Assembly: GCA_030627725.1 (NCBI GenBank)
Contig: DAOVSZ010000054.1
Coordinates: 1 to 11,395, forward strand
Length of the DNA stretch: 11,395 bases
Direction of reading: 5' to 3'
Source of the DNA: Desulfobulbaceae bacterium
GTDB taxonomy: Bacteria; Desulfobacterota; Desulfobulbia; Desulfobulbales; DAOVSZ01
The notes below the pieces were generated by a model that was given only the letters and a program-made list of their open reading frames with translations, made no database searches and was not told where the DNA came from. This document shows, piece after piece, positions 1-8,047 of the stretch; positions within the stretch are counted from its first letter, which is position 1; each line of letters opens with the position of its first letter. The position numbers and the translations under genes were made by a program.

Positions 1-225
1 AAATTTCCTGAAAAGCTCAAAATCCAAGACCTTTTCGGGCTGAAAACGATGGATGCCGAACAGGCATCTCTCATCTTCGATATAACCCGGCAGGTCAGGG
101 TAGTGGGAATGCAGAAGAAAGGGGAGTACCTTGAAATAGATGTCCGCCTTATTCTTGTTAAACCGCATCGCTTTCACCATGCGGTTTCTGTTATAGGCGA
201 GGAGTCTGTCGAGTCTGTTTTTCAA
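1..225 (-). CDS. cyaA: Class I adenylate cyclase, N-terminal part (runs off the left edge)
   Basis: Makes cAMP from ATP in the cytoplasm; class I cyclases are the CyaA type of enterobacteria and several Desulfobacterota. Only the first 75 codons are present. Read on the minus strand they give KNRLDRLLAYNRNRMVKAM, then VLPFLLHSHYPDLPGYIE and a GIHRF segment. From memory these line up with the start of E. coli CyaA (TLKQRLD, then LLPTLLHYHHPLMPGYLD), including the LP-LLH-H-P--PGY pattern. The catalytic region lies further downstream, outside the window. The frame opens after a TGA about 60 nt upstream and offers no ATG before residue 20. I chose TTG at 225-223 because an AAGG (235-238) sits 9 nt before it; a second TTG at 234-232 is the alternative and would add the residues that match E. 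coli ETLK. The family match is by eye, but the co-linear pattern is convincing. Confidence 0.75.
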   Translation of the reverse strand, partial: MKNRLDRLLAYNRNRMVKAMRFNKNKADIYFKVLPFLLHSHYPDLPGYIEDERCLFGIHRFQPEKVLDFELFRKF

Positions 226-529
226 TGTTGACAACCTTGTAAAAAGTCGTAATCGCTGAATTCGTATTCAATGATTTCAATCACGGGCAAAAGGCCCTCC
301 GCTTGCAGCGGGATTGTTTGACTAAGCGTTTCAAAATACGAAACGCAAGTCTTACGAACAGGATAGAGACGGTTAACGCGTCCGTCTCGTGTTTTTCGAA
401 GTCTCGTGCCTCGCTTATCTACGAGACCGACAATGTCTGCGCTCAAAATTTATTCAGATTATGCAACTGTTCAGGTGTGGCAGCAGAATTAGTCTAAACG
501 CCATGCTGTAACTGTTCAGCAATGCCCCT
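226..529. other. Hairpin-rich gap between folP and cyaA
   Basis: About 300 bases with no gene I can support. From 285 to 427 there are five short inverted repeats in a row: 285-288/294-297 (GGGC/GCCC), 299-303/307-311 (CCGCT/AGCGG), 326-332/340-346 (GCGTTTC/GAAACGC), 366-372/382-388 (GAGACGG/CCGTCTC) and 401-407/421-427 (GTCTCGT/ACGAGAC). The fourth is followed on the plus strand by T5 at 392-396, as in an intrinsic terminator, but no plus-strand gene feeds it. The GTCTC/GAGAC core recurs four times. A 74-codon open frame (446 to 222, minus) crosses the region and its TGA overlaps the cyaA TTG start; it has no ribosome binding site and no family I recognise. The right end holds one copy of the dispersed repeat (465-520). 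The stretch may be a structured leader of cyaA or a decayed element. Confidence 0.5.
465..520 (+). repeat. Dispersed short repeat, copy A
   Basis: The 36 bases at 473-508 match those at 10668-10703 at 31 positions. In this copy the core is flanked by two direct copies of AACTGTTCA (465-473 and 510-518). In the other copy the right-hand flank is the reverse complement, TGAACAGTT. An ancestral unit of about 48 bp with ends AACTGTTCAG and CTGAACAGTT would explain both. The core also contains TTAG-N-CTAA (489-497). The repeat begins 10 bases after the folP stop codon. It carries no coding capacity; it could be a REP-like or MITE-like element or a protein-binding site. Confidence 0.6.
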
Positions 530-1369
530 TCAAGGTGCGTTTCGGATGGCAAGAGCCAGTCGGACGGCCTGTGCAGTCGCGTCTACGTCGTGTACCCGGA
601 GGATCGATACATCCTGCAATACGGAAAGAGCTGATACTGCTGCGGTTGCAAGATCTCTTTCTTCCGCCTTCAGTCCAAGAATTTTTTCCATGAACGATTT
701 CCTGGAATGTCCCAGCATGACGGGACGGCCCAGTTTCTTGAGAGATGCCAGGTGGTTCAGGATGGTGAGGTTATGGTTGACGGTCTTTCCAAAACCGATT
801 CCAGGGTCAACAATAATCTTGTCCGGGGAGACGCCGTTTTGCTCCGCCCAAGCGATCCGTTCCCTGAAAAAGACGATAATTTCTTCTATCACATCATGGT
901 AGTCCGGGTTTACCTGCATGTTGCCCGGTGTGCCCTGCATATGCATGAGGATGATCGGCGCCTTACTCTCCCGCGCCAGATGCACCATTTCAGGGTCATA
1001 TCTTAAGGCGCTTATGTCATTGATAATATTCGCGCCGGCGGAAAGCGCCTGCCGCGCCACCTCTGATTTTGTCGTATCAATGGAGACAGGAGTACGATGA
1101 CGGCGCCTGATTGCTGTAATTGCCGGGATGACGCGAGCAAGTTCTTCTTCGATAGTGACCGGGTCTGAAAATGGGCGGGTAGATTCACCTCCAACATCGA
1201 TAATATCGGCGCCGGCGGCAATCATTGTTTCTGTCTGATCAAGAATCTCTGTTTCGGTCCTGAACCTGCCGCCGTCTGAAAAGGAATCCGGCGTGACGTT
1301 CAAGATACCCATTATGAGTACCCGGTTATCCTCAATTTTCAGATCAATATGTGATGTGTCACGTTGCAC
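530..1369 (-). CDS. folP: Dihydropteroate synthase
   Basis: Cytoplasmic enzyme of folate synthesis. It joins p-aminobenzoate to 6-hydroxymethyl-dihydropterin pyrophosphate to give dihydropteroate, and is the target of sulfonamides. The 279-residue product has the usual length and a single TIM-barrel with the family motifs in order: NVTPDSFSDGG at 24-34, DVGGESTRP at 58-66, SIDTTKSEVA at 96-105, INDI at 116-119, MHMQGTP at 142-148, DPGIGFGKT at 188-196, GHSRKSF at 220-226 and RVHD at 258-261. The first two loops and the late SRKS and RVHD residues bind pterin, pABA and phosphate in characterised homologues. The start is GTG at 1369; a stop lies four codons upstream, so a longer start is not possible, though I see no good ribosome binding site. 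It follows ftsH by 60 nt, the common ftsH-folP pairing, and probably shares its transcript. The stop is TGA. Confidence 0.96.
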   Translation of the reverse strand: MQRDTSHIDLKIEDNRVLIMGILNVTPDSFSDGGRFRTETEILDQTETMIAAGADIIDVGGESTRPFSDPVTIEEELARVIPAITAIRRRHRTPVSIDTTKSEVARQALSAGANIINDISALRYDPEMVHLARESKAPIILMHMQGTPGNMQVNPDYHDVIEEIIVFFRERIAWAEQNGVSPDKIIVDPGIGFGKTVNHNLTILNHLASLKKLGRPVMLGHSRKSFMEKILGLKAEERDLATAAVSALSVLQDVSILRVHDVDATAQAVRLALAIRNAP

Positions 1370-1429
1370 GTCGGCGATTCAATGCGAGTCAGGATATCGG
1401 TTCAGGTAAGGCAGACAGATGCCTGACAC

Positions 1430-3313
1430 TCAGGCAGGAGCATTTGTCTGGTTCTCCGATTCTTCACTGTTCTCTTTATCATTCTTTTCTGCTGCAGCCG
1501 TATCGTTCGTGCCGGCAATTTTAACACCGTGTTCTTTCATGATATTTTCAATATCTTCGAGGACGATCGTTTCTTTGTCAAGAAGGGCCAGGGCAATGTC
1601 CTTGAGAATGGATATGTTTTCCGTCAGGAGGTCTGTCACCGTGGAATTGGCAGTGGTGACCAACTCTCTGACCTCCTCGTCGATCATGATTGCGGTTGCT
1701 TCGCTGTAGTCACGGTGCTGGGAGATCTCGCGGGCGAGGAAGATCTGTTCTTCTTTCTTACCGAATGAAAGAGGCCCGATCTTTTCACTCATACCCCATT
1801 CGCAGACCATTTTGCGTGCGATATCGGTAGCCCGTTCAATGTCGTTGCCTGCTCCGGTGGTCAGTTCATGAAAGACGACCTGTTCCGCAACCCTGCCGCC
1901 CAGCAGAATACAGAGGTTGTTCAGGAGAAAGGTCTTGGAGTGGGTGTATTTTTCTTCAAGGGGAAGCTGCTGGGTCAACCCAAGGGCCCTGCCCCGTGGT
2001 ATAATAGTCACTTTGTGAATCGGGTCCGTGTCCGGCAAGAGCTTTGCCACCAGGGCATGGCCCGCCTCGTGATATGCGGTGATTTCTTTTTCTTTTTCGG
2101 TGATGATCAGACTGCGCCTCTCAGCCCCCATCATGACCTTGTCTTTCGCCTTTTCAAGAAGCTCCATCGAGACCTGGTCTACATTGGTCCGCGCGGCAAG
2201 GAGCGCTGCCTCGTTGACCATATTTTCCAGGTCAGCGCCGGAAAATCCGGGCGTTCCCCGGGCAATGATGGCAAGGTCGACATCGTCGCTAAGCGGGACC
2301 TTTTTGGCATGTACGACGAGGATCTGCTCCCTTCCCTTAACATCAGGAACAGGCACCATAACCTGTCTGTCGAAACGGCCCGGCCGCAACAGGGCAGGGT
2401 CGAGGACGTCCGGCCTGTTTGTTGCCGACACGATGATAACGCCTTCATTAGATTCAAAGCCGTCCATCTCAACGAGCAGCTGGTTCAGGGTCTGCTCTCT
2501 TTCATCGTGTCCGCCGCCGAGACCTGCTCCACGGTGCCTGCCCACAGCATCGATTTCGTCGATAAAGATTATGCATGGGGCGTTCTTCTTGCCCTGGGTG
2601 AAGAGGTCGCGGACACGGGAGGCGCCGACACCAACAAACATCTCAACAAAGTCGGAGCCGCTGATGGTGAAGAAAGGGACTTCAGCCTCGCCGGCGATGG
2701 CCTTTGCCAGCAGGGTTTTTCCTGTGCCGGGAGGGCCCACAAGGAGCACCCCTGTCGGGATTCTGCCGCCCAGGCGGGTAAACTTTTTCGGGTCTTTTAA
2801 AAAGTCGATTATCTCGGCGAGTTCCTCTTTGGCCTCTTCAATACCGGCTACGTCATCGAAGGTGATTTTACTGTCTTCCTTGTCCATCAACCTCGCCCTG
2901 CTTTTGCCGAAAGACATGGCCTTGCCGCCGCCCCCCTGCATCTGCCGCATAAAGAAGATCCATACGCCAATAAGGAGAAGCATGGGGAACCATGAGACGA
3001 GAATGGTGATATACCAGGGGGTCTCTTCCGCCGGTTTGGCTTGGATATTGATATCGGCCCCTCGGAGCAGAGGAATGAGTTCCGAGTCGTTCGGGGTAAT
3101 GGTCCTGAAATTGCTCCCGCCCTGAACGGTGCCGGTGATTTCATTTCCCTGGATAACAACCTTGGAAATGGTGCCGGACTCGAGACTGGACAGAAAATCG
3201 GTGTAGCTCATCTCAACCACAGTGCGCTGAGGTTTGTTGAACAGATTGAACAAGAGAACCATAGTGAGGCCGATAACCAGCCACATGGACAGATTTTTGT
3301 AGAAGTTATTCAA
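1430..3313 (-). CDS. ftsH: ATP-dependent zinc metalloprotease FtsH
   Basis: Membrane-anchored AAA+ protease that works as a hexamer on the cytoplasmic face, unfolding and degrading misfolded membrane proteins and short-lived regulators. In Gram-negatives it typically degrades LpxC and so tunes LPS synthesis. The 627 residues give: a first membrane helix at about 9-25, a periplasmic segment, a second helix at about 101-122, a Gly-rich linker, Walker A GPPGTGKT at 193-200, Walker B IIFIDEID at 248-255, the second region of homology with RPGRFDR near 310-316, the zinc site HEAGH at 415-419, and the third ligand Asp491 in GAGNDIERA. The tail from about 601 is acidic, polar and probably disordered. 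The start is TTG at 3313, backed by AGGAG at 3320-3324 with 6 nt spacing. A small hairpin GCCTGA/TCAGGC (1421-1435) spans the stop codon without a T-tract, so readthrough into folP is expected. Unlike many genomes, no tilS lies upstream; carB does. Confidence 0.98.
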   Translation of the reverse strand: MNNFYKNLSMWLVIGLTMVLLFNLFNKPQRTVVEMSYTDFLSSLESGTISKVVIQGNEITGTVQGGSNFRTITPNDSELIPLLRGADINIQAKPAEETPWYITILVSWFPMLLLIGVWIFFMRQMQGGGGKAMSFGKSRARLMDKEDSKITFDDVAGIEEAKEELAEIIDFLKDPKKFTRLGGRIPTGVLLVGPPGTGKTLLAKAIAGEAEVPFFTISGSDFVEMFVGVGASRVRDLFTQGKKNAPCIIFIDEIDAVGRHRGAGLGGGHDEREQTLNQLLVEMDGFESNEGVIIVSATNRPDVLDPALLRPGRFDRQVMVPVPDVKGREQILVVHAKKVPLSDDVDLAIIARGTPGFSGADLENMVNEAALLAARTNVDQVSMELLEKAKDKVMMGAERRSLIITEKEKEITAYHEAGHALVAKLLPDTDPIHKVTIIPRGRALGLTQQLPLEEKYTHSKTFLLNNLCILLGGRVAEQVVFHELTTGAGNDIERATDIARKMVCEWGMSEKIGPLSFGKKEEQIFLAREISQHRDYSEATAIMIDEEVRELVTTANSTVTDLLTENISILKDIALALLDKETIVLEDIENIMKEHGVKIAGTNDTAAAEKNDKENSEESENQTNAPA

Positions 3314-3319
3314 GAAATT

Positions 3320-3324
3320 CTCCT
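3320..3324 (-). promoter_or_regulatory. Shine-Dalgarno site fixing the TTG start of ftsH
   Basis: On the minus strand this reads AGGAG and lies 6 nt before the TTG at 3313-3311. It is the strongest ribosome binding site in the window and decides the rare start codon. The next in-frame start candidate, ATG at codon 10, falls inside the first membrane helix. Confidence 0.8.
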
Positions 3325-3358
3325 CTTCTCCCGTATTGGGAGTCTGTATGGTGTTATG

Positions 3359-3364
3359 ATTATA
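3359..3364 (-). promoter_or_regulatory. Possible -10 element for ftsH-folP
   Basis: The minus strand carries a perfect TATAAT in the 167-base gap between carB and ftsH, about 45 bases before the ftsH start. I find no good -35 at 16-18 bases upstream: the nearest candidate, TTGCAC, is 23 bases away. The rest of the gap (3365-3480) shows no clear intrinsic terminator for carB, so ftsH may also be reached by readthrough from carB. Confidence 0.25.
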
Positions 3365-3480
3365 GAAAGTTTTTTTGTTATATGGGTGTGCAAAAAGCGC
3401 CTCATCGAACTGAACAGACTATAAACATGATAAATCAAGGAAGAACGAATGTCCAGACGCTGATTGCAACAACGCTGCTT

Positions 3481-6400
3481 TTATTTAAAATACTCCTGAA
3501 TCGATCGTACCTCAATGGATTTTTCACTGGCGGTTGATATGGCGTCAACCATCGATTCCACGCCGGCAATGGTCGTCGTATAGGGCAGATGGTAGTCAAG
3601 AGCGCTGCGACGGATAGAGTATGAATCTTCCGTCGTTCTCGTCCCCATTGAGGTGTTGATGATCCACTGGATTTGGCCGTCCTGGATCTTGTCCAGGATA
3701 TGCGGCCGGCCCTCTGATATTTTGAAGACCTTTTCGCATTCCACCTTATGTTCTTTAAGAAATTGTGCTGTGCCGCTGGTTGCCACGATATCAAAATCCA
3801 TTTCTTTCAATTTTTTCGCCGCCGGCAGGATGGCCGACTTGTCGCCCCGGCGCAGGCTGATAAAGACCGTGCCTCCGGTCGGAATCTTCTGCCCGGCTGC
3901 CATCTGCGACTTGGCAAAGGCAAGGCCAAGACAGGCATCAATGCCCATAACCTCGCCGGTTGATTTCATCTCAGGGCCCAGCAGGGTGTCCACGTTTTCA
4001 AACCGGTCAAAGGGAAAAACCGCCTCTTTGACGGCAAAATGATTGACGAGAACCTCTTTGGTCAGTCCAAGGTCGATGAGTTTTTCGCCCATCATCACCT
4101 TGGTGGCCAGCTTGGCCAAGGGTACGCCTGTGGCCTTGCTGACAAAGGGCACGGTGCGGGAGGCGCGCGGGTTGACTTCGAGGATGTAGAGAACATCATC
4201 TTTTATCGCAAACTGAATATTCATCAGCCCCTTTACCTTGAGTTCGGCTGCCATGACCTTGGTGGCTGTTTTGATCTCCTCCAGCATTTCCTTGGAAAGG
4301 GAGTGGGGGGGCAGGACGCAGGCCGAGTCGCCGGAATGGATGCCGGCCTCCTCGATGTGCTGCATGATGCCGCCGACAATAGTGGTTTCGCCGTCCGAGA
4401 TGGCATCGACATCGATCTCTATTGCATCTTTTAAAAATTTGTCGATCAGGATCGGGTGTTCGGAAGAGAGATTGATTGCTGTGCTCATGTATTCGTTGAG
4501 GCTCTCTTCGTTGTAGACGATCCTCATGGCGCGGCCGCCGAGCACGTAAGACGGGCGGACGACAACGGGGTATCCGATTTCCGTTGCAATGTTTCGTGCT
4601 TCTTCCACCGTGCGTGCGGTTCCGTTGTCCGGTTGTTTCAGCCCGAGCTTCTGCAAGAACTGTTGAAACCGTTTTCTGTCCTCGGCCCGATCAATGCTGT
4701 CCGGCGAGGTCCCAATGATCGGTACCCCGGCCTTGGCGAGCGGTACCGCTAGGTTCAGCGGGGTTTGGCCGCCGAATTGAACGATGACTCCTTCCGGCTT
4801 TTCTTTATCTATTATATTGAGCACATCCTCGCGGGTGAGCGGCTCAAAGTAGAGTTTGTCAGAGGTATCGTAATCAGTGCTCACCGTTTCCGGGTTGCTG
4901 TTGACCATGATGCTGACGATCCCCATTTCTTTTAAGGCAAATGAGGCATGCACGCAGCAGTAGTCGAATTCGATGCCCTGGCCTATGCGGTTCGGGCCGC
5001 CGCCAAGGATCATCACCTTGCGCTGGTTGTTCAGCCTGGCCTCATCCTCTGTCTCATAGGTGGAGTAATAGTATGGGGTGTATGCCTCGAACTCTGCAGC
5101 ACAGGTGTCGACAAGCTTGTAAACCGGCTGTAGCTTAAGCTTTTTACGCAGTTCGCGTACGTCATCATTTGAGGTGCCTGTTATGAGAGCGATCTGCCGG
5201 TCGGAAAAACCGAGTTGTTTGACCTTGCGCAGAAAGGGCGCGTCAAGGCCGGAAAACTCCTTCTCCGCAATGACCGCTTCCATGTCAACCAGCTCTTTGA
5301 GGTTGTGGAGAAACCAGGGGTCGATGAAGGTCATCTCAGCCAGTTCGTTCACCTCGATCTTTCTTTTGAGGGCCTCGTAAATCTGGAAGACTCTCTGTGA
5401 GTTCGGGGTCCGCAGGCCTTTTTCCAGGTCAATCCTGTCAAGGCCCGAGAGGTCCGGGCTGCCGGCGCCGAAACCCATGACGTCGATTTCAAGCGACCGC
5501 ATGCCCTTTTGAAATGCCTCCTTGAAGGTCCGGCCGATTGCCATGGTCTCGCCGACCGATTTCATGGCCGTTGTCAAGAAGTCTTCTGTTTCAGGAAATT
5601 TTTCAAATGTCCAGCGGGGAATCTTGACAACACAATAATCAATCGTCGGCTCAAACGAGGCATAGGTCTCCCTGGTTATGTCATTTCTGATTTCGTCCAA
5701 GGTGTAGCCGACCGCAAGTTTGGCGGCGATTTTTGCAATCGGAAAGCCCGTTGCTTTTGAGGCAAGGGCGGAACTGCGGGAGACCCTGGGATTCATTTCA
5801 ATGACCATAAGCTCGCCGTTTTCCGGGTTGACCGCAAACTGGACGTTGGAGCCGCCTGTTTCAACGCCGATCTCCCGCATGATTGCAATCGATGCGTCCC
5901 GCATGAGCTGATATTCCTTGTCCGTCAAGGTCTGGGCCGGCGCAACTGTAATGGAGTCGCCGGTATGGACACCCATGGCGTCCATGTTTTCAATCGAGCA
6001 GATAATAACGACGTTGTCCTTCTTGTCGCGCATGACCTCAAGTTCGTACTCTTTCCATCCCAGGAGGCTTGTTTCCAGCATGATCTCGGTGTTGAGGCTC
6101 AGATCAAGGCCGGCAGTTGCCAGTGCTTCGAGTTCCTGGCTGTTGTATGCGACGCCGCCGCCGGTGCCGCCTAAAGTGAAGCTTGGGCGGACGATAATCG
6201 GAAAACCGATCGTGTCAATTGCCTCACGGGCCTCATCAATGGTATGCACAATGACGCTTTCCGGCACATTGAGCCCGATCTTGCGCATGGCCGCCCGAAA
6301 GGGCTCACGGCTTTCCGCCTTGTGGATGACATTCACATCAGCAGCAAGCATCTCAACGTTATATTTTTCAAGCACACCCATTTCAGCAACTTTAATGGCG

Positions 6401-6693
6401 GTATTCAGTCCGGTCTGACCGCCAAGGGTGGGAAGCAGCGCGTCGGGCCGCTCTCTTTCGATGACCTTGGCTACCATCTCCGGGGTAATCGGTTCAATAT
6501 AGGTGCGGTCGGCGATCTCCGGGTCGGTCATGATGGTGGCCGGGTTGGAGTTGATCAGGACCACTTCATAGCCCTCTTCTTTGAGCGCCTTGACCGCCTG
6601 GGTCCCGGAGTAGTCAAATTCACAGGCCTGGCTGATAATGATGGGGCCGGAGCCGATAATCAATATTTTCTGTATGTCTGTACGTTTAGGCAT
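3481..6693 (-). CDS. carB: Carbamoyl phosphate synthase, large subunit
   Basis: Uses two ATP, bicarbonate and ammonia channelled from CarA to make carbamoyl phosphate, the precursor of pyrimidines and arginine. At 1070 residues it matches the usual bacterial length (about 1073 in E. coli). The two homologous halves are visible. The N-terminal half starts [20 protein letters not shown] and carries the first ATP-grasp unit with [20 protein letters not shown]. The second half starts [20 protein letters not shown] and has [19 protein letters not shown]. The last ~130 residues, from [15 protein letters not shown], form the MGS-like allosteric domain that binds effectors such as UMP, IMP or ornithine in other bacteria. 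The start is ATG at 6693; no Shine-Dalgarno precedes it, because the 94-base gap to carA is made of heptanucleotide repeats. The stop is TAA. Subunit order carA then carB on one transcript is the usual arrangement. Confidence 0.98.
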   Translation of the reverse strand: MPKRTDIQKILIIGSGPIIISQACEFDYSGTQAVKALKEEGYEVVLINSNPATIMTDPEIADRTYIEPITPEMVAKVIERERPDALLPTLGGQTGLNTAIKVAEMGVLEKYNVEMLAADVNVIHKAESREPFRAAMRKIGLNVPESVIVHTIDEAREAIDTIGFPIIVRPSFTLGGTGGGVAYNSQELEALATAGLDLSLNTEIMLETSLLGWKEYELEVMRDKKDNVVIICSIENMDAMGVHTGDSITVAPAQTLTDKEYQLMRDASIAIMREIGVETGGSNVQFAVNPENGELMVIEMNPRVSRSSALASKATGFPIAKIAAKLAVGYTLDEIRNDITRETYASFEPTIDYCVVKIPRWTFEKFPETEDFLTTAMKSVGETMAIGRTFKEAFQKGMRSLEIDVMGFGAGSPDLSGLDRIDLEKGLRTPNSQRVFQIYEALKRKIEVNELAEMTFIDPWFLHNLKELVDMEAVIAEKEFSGLDAPFLRKVKQLGFSDRQIALITGTSNDDVRELRKKLKLQPVYKLVDTCAAEFEAYTPYYYSTYETEDEARLNNQRKVMILGGGPNRIGQGIEFDYCCVHASFALKEMGIVSIMVNSNPETVSTDYDTSDKLYFEPLTREDVLNIIDKEKPEGVIVQFGGQTPLNLAVPLAKAGVPIIGTSPDSIDRAEDRKRFQQFLQKLGLKQPDNGTARTVEEARNIATEIGYPVVVRPSYVLGGRAMRIVYNEESLNEYMSTAINLSSEHPILIDKFLKDAIEIDVDAISDGETTIVGGIMQHIEEAGIHSGDSACVLPPHSLSKEMLEEIKTATKVMAAELKVKGLMNIQFAIKDDVLYILEVNPRASRTVPFVSKATGVPLAKLATKVMMGEKLIDLGLTKEVLVNHFAVKEAVFPFDRFENVDTLLGPEMKSTGEVMGIDACLGLAFAKSQMAAGQKIPTGGTVFISLRRGDKSAILPAAKKLKEMDFDIVATSGTAQFLKEHKVECEKVFKISEGRPHILDKIQDGQIQWIINTSMGTRTTEDSYSIRRSALDYHLPYTTTIAGVESMVDAISTASEKSIEVRSIQEYFK

Positions 6694-6696
6694 TGT

Positions 6697-6789
6697 TGTT
6701 CAAGTGTTAAGTTTTAAGATTTAAGCTTTAAGGAAAGTGTTAAGTCGCGAATCAAATTGCTTCAAACTTAACACTTGAAACTTAAAACT
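6697..6789. repeat. Heptanucleotide repeats forming an inverted pair between carA and carB
   Basis: Five tandem heptamers of the form GNTTTAA (first unit TGTTCAA, second GTGTTAA) fill 6697-6731. Four heptamers of the opposite orientation, form TNAAACT, fill 6762-6789 and run into the carA stop codon (6788-6790). The two arrays contain a perfect 16-bp inverted repeat, 6699-6714 against 6764-6779, with a 49-base loop. In the transcript the stem would end 5 nt before the carB AUG. A further copy of AAGTGTTAAGT lies in the loop at 6735-6745. The whole intergenic gap is thus repeat-derived. Such 7-bp intergenic repeats recur in some bacterial lineages; their function is not known to me. Confidence 0.8.
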
Positions 6790-7900
6790 ATGCGTTCAGC
6801 GATTCAATAAATCTGTCAAAGAGATAGATGGAATCATGCGGTCCCGGTGCGTTTTCAGGGTGGTGCTGGACAGAAAAGGCCGGATGTTTCCGGTGCCGCA
6901 TTCCTTCAAGGCTGCCGTCGTTCAAGTTGACGTGGGTCAATTCAACCTCGTCCGGATCAAGGGAGTTCAGGTCAACGCAGAAGCCATGGTTTTGGGATGT
7001 GATCTCGATTTTGTCTGTGAGCAGGTCCTTGACAGGCTGATTGACTCCGCGGTGACCGAACTTCAGCTTATAGGTCGTGCCGCCGAATGCCAGGCCAAGG
7101 ATCTGATGGCCAAGACAGATGCCGAAGATCGGTTTTTTACCGATGAGTGTCTTGATCGTGTCCACGACACCTGGCACACCGGCTGGATCACCCGGGCCGT
7201 TAGAGAGAAAAACTCCATCCGGGTCCATGGCAAGGATGTCTTTGGCAGATGTAGTGGCCGGCACTACCTGCACAGCACAGTCTCTTTCCGTCAGCAGTCG
7301 GAGCTGGTTGTATTTGAGCCCGAAATCAAGGGCGACTATCTTATAGGCGCCAGGTTTGGAGGCGCTGAAGTTGTTTCCTGAAACAGGACCGTTGTCTGTC
7401 CAGCCGTAAGGCTCTTTGCAGGTCACCTCACGGACCATATCTCTGCCGACCAGTCCTTCTGAGTCCTTGGCCTTCTGGATCAGGGATTCAGGATTGAGGT
7501 CAACGGTGGAGATAACGGCCTTCATAGCGCCAGCCATCCTGATATGTCTGGTCAGGGCCCTGGTATCGATGCCCTGGATGCCCGGAATCTGGTGCTGTTT
7601 CAGAAAATCGGCAAGGGTGCCGGTTGAGCGGAAGTTGCTGGGGTAGGGGCAGTATTCCTTAACAAGAAATGCCTCAAGCTGGATCTGTGCCGATTCCATG
7701 TCTTCCGGATTGACACCGTAATTTCCGATCAGGGGATAGGTCATGGTGACGATCTGACCTCTGTAGGAAGGATCTGTCAGGACCTCCTGATATCCGGCCA
7801 TTCCGGTGTTGAAAACGATCTCGCCGGCAGCCTCGCCGGCAGCGGCAAAGGATTCCCCTTCAAAAATGGTCCCGTCTTCAAGGGCTACAAGTGCTTTCAT
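6788..7900 (-). CDS. carA: Carbamoyl phosphate synthase, small (glutaminase) subunit
   Basis: Class I glutamine amidotransferase subunit: it hydrolyses glutamine and passes ammonia through a tunnel to CarB. The 370-residue protein has the CarA-specific N-terminal domain (LEDGTIFEG, VFNTGMAGYQEVLTDPSY, YPLIGNYG, GIDTRALTRHIR) and a C-terminal amidotransferase domain from about residue 185, with the SNGPGDP loop at 233-239, the nucleophile Cys262 in GICLGHQ, and the His347/Glu349 dyad in QHHPE. The frame is open for 32 codons further upstream to 7996, but I place the start at ATG 7900 because the protein then begins MKALVALEDGT like other CarA proteins, and because the upstream part would run through the terminator of waaA. 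The ribosome binding site is weak (AGGA about 11 nt before the ATG). carB follows after 94 nt. I could not find a convincing promoter in 7901-7973; that interval holds a tandem GTGAGACT pair (7948-7963). Confidence 0.97.
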   Translation of the reverse strand: MKALVALEDGTIFEGESFAAAGEAAGEIVFNTGMAGYQEVLTDPSYRGQIVTMTYPLIGNYGVNPEDMESAQIQLEAFLVKEYCPYPSNFRSTGTLADFLKQHQIPGIQGIDTRALTRHIRMAGAMKAVISTVDLNPESLIQKAKDSEGLVGRDMVREVTCKEPYGWTDNGPVSGNNFSASKPGAYKIVALDFGLKYNQLRLLTERDCAVQVVPATTSAKDILAMDPDGVFLSNGPGDPAGVPGVVDTIKTLIGKKPIFGICLGHQILGLAFGGTTYKLKFGHRGVNQPVKDLLTDKIEITSQNHGFCVDLNSLDPDEVELTHVNLNDGSLEGMRHRKHPAFSVQHHPENAPGPHDSIYLFDRFIESLNA

Positions 7901-7973
7901 ATAATATGCGTTCCTGGTGTGTTGATGGTCTCGCAGGTAGCGAATTTGTGAGACTGTGAGACTCCGAAAAGTC

Positions 7974-8047
7974 AAAAAACAGCTCGTCGCGGACATGCTG
8001 TTGAGTTTGGCTTTTTACGAATTCAACAGCATGTCCGCGACGAGCTG
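7974..8047 (-). terminator. Intrinsic terminator of waaA built from an inverted copy of its own 3' end
   Basis: Two perfectly complementary 25-base arms, 7980-8004 and 8023-8047, are separated by 18 bases. On the minus strand the second arm is followed at once by T6 (7979-7974) and then GACTTTT, the layout of a Rho-independent terminator. The upstream arm is coding: it spans the last codons of waaA (QLVADMLL), and the stop codon (8017-8015) lies in the loop. The stem is long for a terminator. It separates waaA from carA. Confidence 0.8.

Noticed and set aside
366..396. Plus-strand intrinsic terminator (7-bp GC-rich stem then T5)
   Set aside because: No plus-strand gene lies upstream, and the T-tract starts 3 bases after the stem. 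It is kept only as one of the hairpins in the gap.
1868..3125. Long plus-strand open frames opposite ftsH (310 and 348 codons)
   Set aside because: They lie wholly inside the well supported ftsH gene on the other strand, have no family features, and are rich in Arg, Ser and Pro as antisense frames usually are.
5918..6418. Plus-strand open frame of 166 codons opposite carB
   Set aside because: Antisense shadow of the N-terminal half of carB; low-complexity Ser-rich translation and no recognisable domain.
7901..7996. 32-codon N-terminal extension of CarA
   Set aside because: CarA proteins start at MKALVALEDG; the extension would be translated from within the waaA terminator stem.
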